Shown: positions 1 to 12,109 of the stretch, in pieces
Layout: the number at the start of each line of letters is the position of its first letter
Position numbering within the stretch: position 1 is the stretch's first letter
Source of the DNA: Tipula vernalis
Lineage: Eukaryota; Arthropoda; Insecta; Diptera; Tipulidae
Direction: 5' to 3'
Length of the DNA stretch: 64,000 nt
NCBI GenBank assembly: GCA_958295665.1
Contig: OY282559.1
Location: 135,759,241 to 135,823,240 of the forward strand
Translations under genes and position numbers: made by a program
Notes under the pieces: model-generated
Told to the model about the DNA's origin: nothing
Databases searched by the model: none
The model's input: only the letters and a program-made list of their open reading frames with translations

Positions 1-2
1 CA

Positions 3-137
3 CATGAACTCTTCGGCATGAGCTTTACCTCGCTCACAAGCCACGTATCCAAATTTTTAATACATCTAAATAATATCCAGGACGTAGCCAGCCAAAAGGC
101 TGCGTACCTCAATTTCGTAGTACAATTCCTGCAATGA
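3..137 (+). CDS. ORF1 (Gag-like) C-terminal end of the Jockey element, partial
   Basis: An open frame runs from the window edge to a TGA at 135-137, giving 44 C-terminal residues that begin HELFGMSF and end VVQFLQ. No zinc knuckle is visible in this piece. It is called Gag because of its position directly before the endonuclease-RT ORF; the sequence alone is too short for family assignment. The stop overlaps the start of ORF2 in the tetranucleotide ATGA (134-137), an arrangement that permits termination-reinitiation. The N-terminal part lies outside the window. Confidence 0.6.
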   Translation, partial: HELFGMSFTSLTSHVSKFLIHLNNIQDVASQKAAYLNFVVQFLQ

Positions 138-2769
138 AGATTGTCACCTTAAATTGCAATAGCCTAATCAGTAATGCCCGTCGCCAGGAGCTATCGGTAT
201 TCCTCAATCAACATAAACCAAGCATAGTGTGCCTAAACGAGACCAGACTAAACGACCGACACTCGCTTTTTTTCGAAAATTATATCATACGCAGAACAAA
301 TTCCAAAATTAAGAGATCCGGAGGTACGGCGATCCTAGTCTGAGACAACATAAAACATTCATCGCCGAGGGCCTATATACGGGACAGTTTAGTTGCTACC
401 ACTGTAATTGTGGGGGAAGGAGACGAATCTTTCGTACTAGTCTCTGCCTATTTTTGGAAGGTTGTAACCGAAGACCTACACAGTTTGATTAGCACTCACC
501 CACGCGTCGTCGTCTGTGGCGACTTTAACGCTCACCATCATTCATGGGGTTGCTTGACAATCAACAGCAGCGGCCGGACACTCTCGGAATACTGCCAATT
601 TAGGAATATCAACATTCACTTTCCTCCCGTGGGAACACGCGGGGATGCAGTACTTGACCTGGTCTTGGCAAAGGAAGTAGACATTGATGAAGACGTCACG
701 GTGCTGAATGAGTTCTGCTCTGACCATATGCCAGTAGTCTTTCACACCTTGGATCGGTTCGACCTGTTCCAAAGTCCAGACGGTGTAAGAATACTGGACT
801 ACAAAAACGGTGACTGGCCTTGCTATAGGCATTATATTCATCAAAAAGTTGCCCCGCTCAACGAACAGCCAATCGATTCAACGGATGAAATCGACCGAAG
901 AGTTCATAAACTCACAACAATCATGGGAATAGCCACGGATAAATTTGTGCCTCTGATGGAGAATAGGACCAGACCGCTACCTGCTCATATAGTCCAACTG
1001 ATCAAACTAAGGAACTATTATAGAAACAAACACCGATATTGGCCGGCATTATACACCACGAAACTAATAAATCGAACTACGAGGCTTGTGCACGAAAAAA
1101 TCAGCCAGTTTCGCCAAGAAAGAATAAACGAGAAACTCAGAAGCGTAAACCCAGACAAGTCAAATATATTTAAATACATAAGAACTCTGAGACCAACAAC
1201 AAAACTAAATACGGTGCTAGACGGCCCTGACGGCCCGGTCATTGATCCTGCAATAATTGCCAATAAGGTAGCAGACTACTACCAAACGATATTCAGTGAG
1301 AGGGCACGTACCGAGGATCAGGGAATAATAGACCAGGCGGACGGATTTATTACAAATCAAAGATTGCCATTTACGGTATATCCTGAAGCGACAAATGCCG
1401 CAGAGATGTCAAGCATTGTACGACAGTTAAAGAATAAAAAATCGCCGGGGATAGATGGAATCTCTAACGGGGCAATCAAAAACCTACCAATCTCGGCTAT
1501 CGTACAGCTGGTACAAATCACAAATGCTATTCTGGTTTATGCCTATTTCCCCAAAAGTTGGAAGCTCTCTAAGGTGGTAGCAATTCCCAAAACCGGCAAA
1601 CCATGCACCCCGGAAAACACGAGGCCCATAAGTCTGTTGTGCGGACTCAGTAAACTGGTGGAAAGAGTGATCTATCGTAGGCTCTGGTCGGCGGTTCAGC
1701 ACTTGATCCCGGTGGAGCAGTTTGGCTTTGTTTGCCATAGGTCGACAACGGACGCAATGATGCGTCTCTTGAATGACCTCAAACGAGCCAAGTCACGTCG
1801 CAAGATCACGGCGGTAGCATTCTTGGACATCCAGAAAGCATTCGATTCGGTATGGCACAAGGGCCTCATATACAAATTAATTAAATGTGGAGCCAATCCA
1901 GCGCTCATCGCACTACTTAACTCATACCTAGGAGAAAGGGAGTTCTTTGTCTGCGTGAATAATAGGCATAACTCGGAAACGAAACAAATATCAGCAGGAG
2001 TGCCCCAGGGATCGGTGCTAGGACCATTACTTTACATATTTTTTATGTATGACATACCTGTCCCTAGGCAGCCTTACACCAAGTTCCAAGCATACGCCGA
2101 CGACACAACAGTATATTCCAGCAGTTACAGTGAGTACCAATGCTCTTCCAGAATTCAAGCATACCTTAATACGCTGGTGGTCTACTTCGACACCTGGAAT
2201 GTTAGGATCAATGCCACAAAAACCCAGCTGGTCTATTTCTATCCCCACCAAAATTATAAAAATAAATTCAACAAAGCAGTGGACGTCTTCATTAATGGCG
2301 AAAACATCACGGTGTCAAGGGAGGCAAAGTATCTAAAAAAGTATCTCTCCAAAGTATCTCTCTCAATTTCAACAGCCACATTAAAGCAATTAGCAAACAA
2401 TCAGCGAATGCCTTCAGAATCCTGTACCCGTTATTTAACCGTAATAGTGTGCTGGACTACAAAAATAAGTTACTGGTATACAAGCTATACATCAGGCCCA
2501 TCATCACCTATGCATCACCAGCCTGGTATGACTTAATCACATCAACGCAGAAAACCACGCTACAACGCATACAAAATAAAGCACTACGTCATGTTTTTGA
2601 TAGCTGGCCACACCCGCCGGATTACAGACAAACCTCGACTGTCTGCCTCCATGACATGGCCCAATTAAACTATATCGGTAACTTCTCGGCTACAATGTTG
2701 TCCAATCGGCTAAACAAACTGCTTTCCTTGCCATGCGACTTCCTAAACAACATCGCTCACCAATACTGA
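134..2769 (+). pseudogene. ORF2 of the Jockey element: AP endonuclease and reverse transcriptase, disrupted
   Basis: The frame starts at ATG 134 (MKIVTLNCNSL, typical endonuclease start). Endonuclease motifs follow: CLNETRL, GDFNAHHHSWG and SDHMPVVF. The reverse transcriptase shows motif A (AFLDIQKAFDSVWH), motif B (GVPQGSVLGPLL) and catalytic motif C (YADD in FQAYADDTTVY), then a thumb region ending in RPIITYASPAW. There is no RNase H domain, as is usual for Jockey. A TGA at 341-343 interrupts the endonuclease; the same frame then runs to about 2340. Between about 2340 and 2362 the frame shifts, next to an imperfect duplication of aaagtatctctc, and the thumb is read in another frame to the TGA at 2767-2769. 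The protein would nick target DNA and copy the element RNA; this copy is inactive. Confidence 0.9.
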
Positions 2770-2893
2770 ACAGCTCGACATGTTCATGTTTATACAAATT
2801 ATTGCGCTTAGCATTGTAATCTAAGATTAGGGTAGTTAGTATTAAGATAGTTGTAAGTTGTAAATAGTGTAAATAATAGTTTTAAGATAACAC

Positions 2894-2929
<36 letters not shown>

Positions 2930-2931
<2 letters not shown>

Positions 2932-3480
2932 ATATTCGGGGGAAAACAATCCTCACTGCCAAGTTGCCGCAATGCATTCAAAATAAAACTATTACAATAA
3001 ACACAAACCTATATAAAACCTAAAGGTTACTGTAGAAAAAAAAAATTTGTCAAAACAATACTGTACATAATTACATAAAAATATTAATAAAGATTTTTGA
3101 AATAAAAAATTTTAACCAGAAACTAAAAATCTTATTGAAAAGTATTTTGATTTTAGGTTACACTTGTGATTAATTCGTATGAATATAGCATTATCAATAT
3201 TATAATTGTTATAACCAAAGCTTTGCTGCAATCAACTAATGAGATTGAGCATGTCAGCTATTCTGCCGGTTACGAAATTTTCCAAGAATAAGACGCACCA
3301 TCTGGTAATGCATTTCCATTTGGTACTAGGAAGCATATTATCGTTAATCCTTATTTGCGTAACATTGTAGCAAAGAAAAAGGAGCAAAAATTAAAAAGAA
3401 ACTATGCCTTCCTCGAAGATTTTGTAGGAGTTTATGATCGACCTTTAGTAGTTTTTGTTAGAAGTTTTATAGTACATTTA
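2930..3480. other. AT-rich intergenic stretch after the Jockey tail
   Basis: I see no gene, tRNA or repeat I can name. The base composition is strongly AT-rich, with short A runs. It leads into the degenerate satellite that follows. Confidence 0.5.
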
Positions 3481-5690
3481 ATTTTTTCCATTCTCTTCAT
3501 TTTCTTCATTTTATCAACAGTAACAAATAATGCATTTCTAAGTTCACGTAACGTGTCAAGCCCACTTATGGTCCACAAGTGGTTTTAATAATTTTTATTG
3601 AGTCTCAATGAAAAGCAAATTAAACATTTTCCATACTCTTCCTGCATGTAATTCATTAACAGATATATCCGATTATGGATTTCTGAGCGCCAAAAACCTA
3701 CATTTTACGAATTTATTATTATCGTGGGTTGCATCGAGTCCCATTTATTGTTCATAATTTGTTTTAATATTTTTTATTGGCTTGCATTGACAGTTTTAGA
3801 GTAATATAAACTATTTCGTACTTTTTTTGCATGTGAATCATGAAGAGCGATAGCCAATTATGCATATCCGAGCTTAAATGACTACATTTCCCGTATTAAT
3901 TTCCATGATTTAATTTTGATCATTTTTATTTGGTCGCTGTATGAGTTTCAGCGATTTTCCATTTTCCATTCTCTTCCTGCATGTAATTCATAAACAGCAG
4001 TTGCCAATTATTCATTTGTGGGTTCAAATAACTACATTTCTCGAATTTATCGTTATCGTGTGTCGTGTTAAGTCTCATAATTTGTTTTAATTATTTTTAT
4101 TGGGTCACAATAAAAGTTTTAGAGCAAATTTAATTTTTTGCATTCTCTTCATTTTCTTCATTAAATTAACAGTAACCAATTATGCATTTCTAAGCTAACA
4201 TATCGTGTCTAACTTCATTTATGGTCCATAATGAGTTTTGATAATTTTTATTGGATCGCAGTGGAAACTATAAACCAAATTAAACATTTTCCATGCTCTT
4301 CCTGCATGTAATTTAATAAAAGATGCAACCAATTATGGATTTCTCAGCTCAAATAACTGTAAATTGTAGTTTTACTATTTATCGTTGTTGTGAGTTGTAA
4401 AAAGTCCTATTTATTGTTCGTAATTTGTTTTAATAATTTTTATTGGTTTTCATTGAAAGTTTTAGAGTAATATAAAATATTTCTTGCCTTTTTTGCATGT
4501 AACTCACAAACAAAGTATACTCATTGGCAATAGCCAATTATACATTTGCGATAATTTTTATTGGGTCGCTGCGAAAGTTTTAGAGATTTCCCATTTTTGA
4601 TTCTCTTCTTGCATGTAATCAATTACCAGCAATGGCCAAATTATTATCCATCATTGTTTTAATATGTTTTATTGGGTCACAGCAATTTAGAGTAAAGTTT
4701 CTTTTTTCTATTTTCCTCATTTACACAGCGGTAACTAGTTATGCATTTCTAAGCTCACATAACGTGCCCAGCTTCATTTATGATCCCTAAATGGTTTTGA
4801 TAATTGTTTTTAGGTAACAGTGAAAGTTTTAAAGCAAATATAATATTTTCCATTCTCTTCCTGCATGCAATTCATTAACAGAATAATCCAATTTTGGATT
4901 TCTGAGCTCAAAAAACAACATTTTACAAATTTACTGTTATTGTATGTTGTGGCAAGTTCCATTTTTTGTTCATAATTAATTTTAATAATTGTTATTTGTT
5001 TTTTGTAAATATTTTCCATTCTTTAACTGATTGTAATTCATAAATAGCAATTGCCTATTATTCATTTCTGGGCTAAACTAACTAAATTTTTCGAATTTAT
5101 TCTTATCGTGACCCGTATGAAGTTCCATTTATTATTTATAATTTGTTTTAATAATTTTTATTGGGTTGCAGTAAAAGTTTTAGAGTTAATTTCACTATTT
5201 TTAAACTCCTTCTCCATGCAAAACTTCATCAACATTTTACGAATTTATTGTTATCGTGGGTCGTGTCAATTTCAATGTATTGTTCATAATTTTCTTTTAA
5301 TAATTTTTATTGGATCGCTGTGAAAGTTTTAAAATAATTTAACTTTCCCTCAATAAATTATGCTTGTTTAGGCTCACAAAAAAACATGGATGCAATGAAT
5401 GTTTATTGATTTTCCAATTTTAATTCTTCTCCTGCATATTTCTGGGCTCAAATAACTACGTTTTTCAATTTAATCGTTATTGTATTTCGTATAAACAGTT
5501 ACAGTTTTAAGCAAATTAACATTTTCCTTTCTCCTCCTGCAAGTAATTCATAAACAGCGACATCCAATTATGCATTTCCGAATCCACATAACAAGACGCG
5601 AGTCGCGTTAAGTCCTATTTATCGCCCATAATTTGTTTTAATAATTTTTAATGGTTTGCGTTTATAGTTTTAGAGTAATATCAACTAAGT
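3480..5690. repeat. Degenerate satellite, about 150-190 bp per unit
   Basis: A module recurs with strong divergence: a 'taataatttttattgggtcgc' start, then 'gtgaaagttttaga', 'ttccattctcttcctgcatg', 'taattcattaacag', 'ccaattatgcatttctgagc', and a 'gtcccatttattgttcata' end. The aatttttattg box is seen near 3588, 3766, 3920, 4085, 4236, 4433, 4550, 5150, 5297 and 5640. Spacing varies with deletions. Units look old, since neighbours differ at many positions. The open frames inside are incidental. Confidence 0.8.
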
Positions 5691-6508
5691 TTAGTAGAAT
5701 CAAAACCAAAACTTTTCAATATTTTTTTTTTTTTTTGGAGTTGACCTAGAGACAGCAAAATACTCTTTAACCTAAATAACATTATTTTCTTATTATGAAA
5801 TATTCGTAATCGCCAAATTTCCTCCACAAAATTGAACCTAAAAATAAGCGGAATCTTTTCCAATTCAACGTCTCTTCCAATTCCTTCCAATCGTTGTATC
5901 AAAAAGAAACATTTCCCATACGAATGTTAGTTCGTAACAAAATGTTACTTTTCTTATACCAATGTCCATACGAAATGATTATCCAAGTTTTTAATTTTTT
6001 TTCTCGGAAATTCTAGTTGAGAATGTAAATTTTTTGTAAATAGTTCGCATTGTAAAATTTTAATAATTTTTAATCAAATTAAATTAGATATTATTAATAA
6101 AATCCTATAAGACAATGGAAAAATTTAAAGTAACTTAAAATTTAGTACATCTGCAAGAAAGCAACGGAAAGTATCTGAATGGAAATCTACAAGCGATAAA
6201 TTAGCCCGGTTTGACGAAAACACCCACACGAAAAGGATAATTCGTACCATTGCAAAAAACTGACCGGGCAAGATTGCTACTAGTTTCATAAAAAATTGTA
6301 TTTAGTCATACAAAAACTGGACTCGGACCCATCGTAGGGTCAATGGTGCCCCCAAAATAAACGTTACAACGTATTTCATCACAAACGTAAAAGGAACACT
6401 TATTCGTGTATGTCTACCAGCTTTTAAAAATATTTTCCGTGACGGATTACACAGAATTCACGGAATTTGCAAGCACTTTTTAAATTCTAGAACAGTACCT
6501 TCGGAACA
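5690..6508. other. Insertion splitting the satellite
   Basis: The satellite stops near 5690 after 'ttttagagtaatatcaact' and resumes near 6508. The intervening ~0.8 kb shares no satellite boxes and carries a protein-coding remnant (6144-6530). I could not define terminal repeats or target duplications, so the class of the inserted element is open. Confidence 0.45.
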
Positions 6509-6530
6509 AACATTAAAAGCAAATTTTAAT
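6144..6530 (+). pseudogene. Remnant of an uncharacterised insect transposon-type protein
   Basis: A single frame with two internal stops encodes recognisable pieces in order: a basic block with a Trp (ARKQRKVSEWKS), then RRVNGAPKINV, then RVCLPAFKNIF followed by LHRIHGICKHF. From general knowledge, insect genomes hold many uncharacterised proteins with a basic 'RKR...W' start and a 'VC..AF..I' module, usually linked to transposons; this resembles them. I cannot name the family. The frame is uninterrupted apart from the two stops, so it was coding once. It lies inside the satellite array. Confidence 0.45.
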
Positions 6531-7010
6531 TTTTTCATTCTCTTCATTTTCTTCGTGTTAACAGCAGTAACCAGTTAAGCGTTTCAAAGCTTACATACCG
6601 TGACAACCCCATTTATCATCCAAAATTGGGATCGACAATTTTTATTGGGTCGCAGTAGAAGTTTGAAGCAAATTTAATATTTACCATTCGCTTCCTGCAT
6701 GTAATTCATTAACAGACATAACCAATTATTAAATTCTGAGCTCGAATAATTACATTTTACGAATTTATGATTATTATGAGTTGTGTCAAGTCCCATTCAT
6801 TGTTCATAATTTGTTTTTTCCATTTTCATTGGGTTGCTGTGAAAGTTTTACAGCAATTTAATTTTTGATTTCTTCTTCATGTAATTTATAAAGGAACATA
6901 ACCAAATATGCATTTCTGAGCTGACATAATATACCATTTACGTATTTATCGTTTTGTAGGACGTGTTAAGTTCTATTTATTGTCCATAATTTTTTACTTC
7001 ATGTAACTCT
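6508..7010. repeat. Continuation of the ~170-bp degenerate satellite
   Basis: The same boxes return: 'ttcattctcttcattttcttc', 'gacaatttttattgggtcgcagt', 'cgcttcctgcatgtaattcattaacag'. About three diverged units are visible before the pattern fades near 7010. Confidence 0.75.
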
Positions 7011-10000
7011 TAACCTACGATAACACAATTTTACAGTTGTTTTATCGATTATTATCAATCGATGAAATAAGTTCTAATTAGTCTGTTTTAGTGTCTGATT
7101 ATTTCAATATGAAAATAACTCTTACTTTTAAAATTAACCACTCGCAATGCAAATGAAATAACATTGCAGTTTCACGGTAACCACTCGTGCAAATCAGTTG
7201 AAATAGTACCACAAAAATTATTTACTTATCTCGATTTCCTTGTTAATCAAGATTATAAAATATGAAACTATAAACTTTTAGAAAAAAATAAAAGTTTAAA
7301 GTTTTTATAATATTTAGAATAGGCATCCATAAAATCATAACTCAAATAATAGTAATCATTATCATTGCCGTCGTCGTTCATACATTCAATATGCCGTATA
7401 CATCACGAATGTCTTGCGCGTACAGTAATTTTTCGTCATGATGATGATTATCATAAAACAATTTACTTGGGCTTTGATCCAAAGAAATAAGCAAGAAAGA
7501 ACAATAATAGCACATAATGGTCTTAAACTTAAAAAAAAAATGTTTATAAAAAATGACAATAATTACAATTAAAATTGTATCTAAGAAGAAGACGCATAAT
7601 ATATCGAGTTAAGCATTATAATGAGGATCTACCACTTATTTTATTGTTGTTGTAATGTAGTTTATTGTCCAAAATTGTGTTCAAATTAAACTTAAATTAC
7701 TTTGACACGAGCCAGCGAAAATTGTTTGTTTGTTCTAAAACGTCGCTTTTTTTTTTATTTTGTCTAATTTTTGTATAAATTTATTCGACCTTAACTGAAT
7801 GGATTATGATTTTTAAGGTGATTTTGAATGTTGCGTCTTGATGATGAAAAATTGGTGTTAAACGTCTTGCCACTGGTTTTGTATGGTAATTTAAACAGTT
7901 TTCTAAGCGTGGAATATATTTTTTTTGTGGTGTATTATTAATTGGGCGATTATTTAGGACAATGATTTTTATCCGATGTATATGGTGGTATACGCTAATG
8001 TAGTACAAATAAATTTGATTTAAGCAAAAAATAAATTGAGATAATTCTATGTACTTCTGATTTGTTCTAGGCCTGTTGACCTACTTAAGGAATCCTTCTT
8101 TGATATTCAAAAATAACTTAAGGAAAGATTTTCAGCAAAAATTAATTTAATGGGCAGTTCAATATCTACAATTGCAATATCTGTTACACACGTCGCGACA
8201 GATCTAAAATTCCCCCTGTTGATTCTTACGAAATCTAAATTTGCAACTGTCAATAAAAGTAAAAGAAGGTAGTATTTACCAGATAGTTTCAGTAAAATCC
8301 GAAACTCCAGAAAATCAGTTAAGGCTCATCACAATTTTCGTAGTTGTGGCTCGGAAACTAAACATAAACAAACGTGCAGAATATTTTTCATTAAATATAT
8401 CACGACAATAAACATACAAAATTCCGAAACGTCACTTAGACAAAATTCTAAAAATTTATAATTCACTTACGATAGTGATCACTTGTGACTAATTCTTAAT
8501 AGGTTCGAAAGTTGTCAGCCACTGGCTAAACTCAACAAAATAATCAGAGAAATTAATAAAAGTTTTCAACATTTACTATAGTTAGCAAGATACTGGAATC
8601 CTGTAATGTCAGTCAGTGAGTAACATTGTTAGTTTTCAAAAATGAACAAAACATTTGGTACCCCAAAATAAAAAAATCCAGATTTTAGTTCCAAGAGTAA
8701 ATGATTTAATGGACCAAGCTTCCCTTCCAACTAGATAGGAAAATACAACGTAAGATTTTCGACACAAAATTTAATTTGCTTAAAACTGTAACACGCTTGT
8801 CAATTGGTCATCTAAAAAGGGAAATTCTATTCAGCGTTTCTGTAACGTACGTTTATAGAAATTCCGAAAACATTCAAGGCATCTTCATTCATGAATATGA
8901 CAATTAAAAGTGAGATTTGAAGGGAAACACAATATGTAGTCAAATTTGTACAACTAAGGGAATTTAAATCAAAAGACAATAAATTGTTGCTATTAAAGAA
9001 GGCAAAAGCTTTAAGCAATTTATTCCATCAGGGAATAGATTTAAAAATTTTAATTTCAGGGTGACTGTTAATTTAGTATCTTGAAGCGCTTAAAAATGAA
9101 AGACACTTCTTCTGCTCAATGCTCAAACTGCTTTACTTGTAGGAATGCCTGCTACATAAATAAATGCGCCGCATCACAGAACTTCTGCCCAAAATTATGG
9201 TAGGTCTAGATTCATTCAGTTACAGTAATCGGTTCGAGCTTTAAAAACAAAATAATAATATTTTTCTGCTCAAGAGTACAAAGGATCTGGTTATATATCA
9301 TATACATTTTGGTCTAATTAAACCCGATTTAATAAATTGGCTCTTACGGTTGTACAAAAAGTAACAGGATCGGGGTAAACCTGGTGAGAACAAAATAAGA
9401 ATTTCGAAAATAGACTCATCCAAAATATGATAAATATTCGGGCTCCCTTTTCTTGACCAGCCGATTTTTTTTCAACTCAGTATACAGTAGTATCGTTTAT
9501 TTATGTGGTCCCAGGGACAAACAGGTTCCATCAGTTGATTAAAAAAATTCTATTATTAAAAATCGTTTTGTGCTTAATTGTACTAAACTTTATTGTAGAT
9601 AATGATGTGCATATAGAAAATCTGAAATGCAAAATTAGATCAGCTTCCAGGTATAAATAACACCACATAGTTAAAATATGCATTTGAAGTTTTAAGATTT
9701 TGAGTACGAATTACCTGAAAGTGAATCTTTGTACACAAATTTATCTTCACTAAACTTCAGCTCAATTACCAACGTTTGCCGCCGAAAACAAATATAATCA
9801 AAAGGAATTTACAAATCAAAACATTTAAATAGAATACAGTTGAAATTTCAGTGAATATCCAAATCACGATCCAGTTCTCTCAAATAGGATACGAATTTAA
9901 CGAAAGATGTGCAAAAGTTTGTTGAAACAAATATCGTAGCCGATTCGTTTTCTTCAGAGGTAACCTCAAATTATGAACCGGTTTTAACAATGCCAGGCTC

Positions 10001-11490
10001 TGTTTGTAAGCCTACTATATATGCCGTGAGATTTTTACCTTAAGAACAAAAATTGAATCAGTTTTGTTCAATACGTAACGCACTCCAAAGGGATGTCTAT
10101 TTAGAAAAATGAAATTTTCTTTAAAAAATACACAACAATTGACAAAACTTGCAACAGAGTGGGAAATAAAGTTTATTGTTTGCCTAAATCAGGAACTAAT
10201 GGACATGGTAAAATAAATCGTCACTGGAACGGCCCAATTTTCTCTAAGATAAATCACAGCACTTTGACAACGAATATGAAGGGAAACACTCGAGAGTTTC
10301 CGTAGCGAAACCAAGCATCATATAATCGGTTAAATGTCACATCAACATTTTCCGGAAGATTGTAATAATCCGAACGCCAATATTTTGATATGTGACTTTA
10401 ACATTAAAACAATGTTAAGACTCTGTTGATCGTGGGTTGAAAAATAAAATTCGTGGATGACTTCAGAGATAAAATTGAAATGGCAAATTTTTTGCTAAAT
10501 AATTCCTCAGATTACGAAATTAAAGAAGTTTCAAAAAATCCCGAACAATTTTTTAGCATCAAACAGGTTTTGAGCTATAATAATGATCTGCACCCATATC
10601 TGAGGCTAAATGGAAAAAAATTTATCCTTTTGTGAATTAAATTTAATCGACCTGAAATACCAGAATAGAATAAAATGTCGATAATTTATCATAGGGCGAT
10701 CTTCTCGAGATTAAAAAACTAAACTGTGATAAGTCGCTTCGTCATAAATTAGATTCTACAAATATGTTTAAAAACTATGATTTAATTAATGCATACTCTA
10801 ATTTAAATTTAAAGTGGAAGAGCTCAAACTCACTTTTCAATCATTTCTAATCGAGAATTCAATCGGAAATATGGTTTGATCATTGATACTCGGAGTATAG
10901 GACTTTGTCTACTTTTTATTTGAACTTGGCTAGAGGTTCTACGGTTAGCAAAAATCCTGGTTTTGATGTCTTCTTAGTAATTTGATCATTTGATATGATG
11001 CCAAGTGCCCAAATATTTAGGAATGAGTTGATATGGTTCATATCACATGGTTGTTGTGGGTATTTTAGCATTTACTGCTGAAATTGGGTCCAACACAATT
11101 GTTCAAATAATTCTGTCCCAAGCTTGGATCTACCCTCGCTGAGCAGTAAAATGTTTAGAAGGAGCAAAACGGCCTCGAATTTCTGTATTGTATATCAACT
11201 TTTTATAAATCAGCAAATTCTGAGCCAAAAAAAAAATTCAAAATCCGCGATTATATTCTGGCGGATATAAGTTACGCCGACCCGAAAAAACCTGAACAAT
11301 AATTAGGGCACAATATATCGACTATTCGATCACCATATCCTGCGACGCTAAATAACGGAATTTATTAAATTAATTTTTATTACTACCATTACCCTTTAAT
11401 TATCTTGTGTATCCGACTGTATACTATTCAGTAATCTTTCTTGTTTTTATGAAGTATTTTACCGTAAGAAATTATTAAAAGAACCTGTTT
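7010..11490. other. AT-rich region without an identifiable gene
   Basis: Both strands were read. The open frames are short (under about 80 codons) and have no motif I recognise. The longest plausible one is 10453-10635 (60 codons, acidic and Asn-rich, DDFRDKIEMANF). Without a match it cannot be called a gene. No tRNA, rRNA, simple-repeat cluster or transposon end was recognised. Confidence 0.4.
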
Positions 11491-11721
11491 TGTTGAGTTG
11501 ATTGGATTTTGGTATAACACAAATTAGTCTTTAATGAAACATTAAATTTGAAACTTACAAGTGTATCAGTTTTGTTCAATAAAGTCAAGCTTAATTAGCA
11601 ATAATATTATTCAAGTTGAATGTGTTAACGTGAGTGAAGTGATTTATATATTTTGTGATTGAGTGTTTGTGTAACGGAGTAATATTGGGACAGATGGAAC
11701 AGAGTAACAAAAACAATTAAT

Positions 11722-11765
11722 ATGGCCAATATTTACTCAGATGAATTGGGCAGTCAAAATATAAG
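11722..11765 (+). CDS. Possible first coding exon of a host gene
   Basis: An ATG in a fair context (attaatATGGCC) opens a 14-codon frame (MANIYSDELGSQNI plus two bases) that runs into a possible splice donor, AAG|GTAACC, at 11766. The preceding 250 bases are less AT-rich than their surroundings and could be a 5' UTR. A short frame next to a donor can arise by chance, no matching second exon was found, and the protein start is not one I recognise. Confidence 0.2.
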
Positions 11766-12109
11766 GTAACCTATTCCTTATTTTATAATATTGTTGTGGA
11801 TACAAATTATTCGCAAATTATCTAAGTTTCTGCATTTGGCGATGGCTTATCTATGGTAATTTGTTTTTTTATTTTTTTATTTTTTTTGTGATCAGTGCGG
11901 ATAAGCAAATTGTGCTGCGATGTGCAAACTTTTCGTTGTATCGTTTTTTATGGTTTTATTCGATGAGTCGAGCATAAGGCATCGAAAGTGAGTAAATAAC
12001 GCGTTTGCTTGCAATTTGAAGATCTTCTTTTTCACGGTTGGGCACACTATGTAATTAACACAGTTTAAAACACGTAAAAAACGTTATATAGAATTTTGTA
12101 ATCAATAGC

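Larger units (their letters stand above)
1..2929 (+). mobile_element. Jockey-type non-LTR retrotransposon, 5' part outside the window
   Basis: The segment has the 3' end of ORF1, a complete-length but broken ORF2 (endonuclease plus reverse transcriptase, no RNase H), a short 3' UTR and a run of 34 A at 2896-2929. This order and the poly(A) end are those of Jockey-clade elements, which insert by target-primed reverse transcription. The 5' end and any 5' target duplication lie before base 1, so the element boundary and age cannot be fixed. One nonsense codon and one frameshift in ORF2 mean this copy cannot move by itself. Confidence 0.88.

Noticed and set aside
542..2336. Minus-strand and alternate-frame open frames within the Jockey ORF2
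   Set aside because: They are shadows of the plus-strand endonuclease/RT frame, which shows all family motifs.
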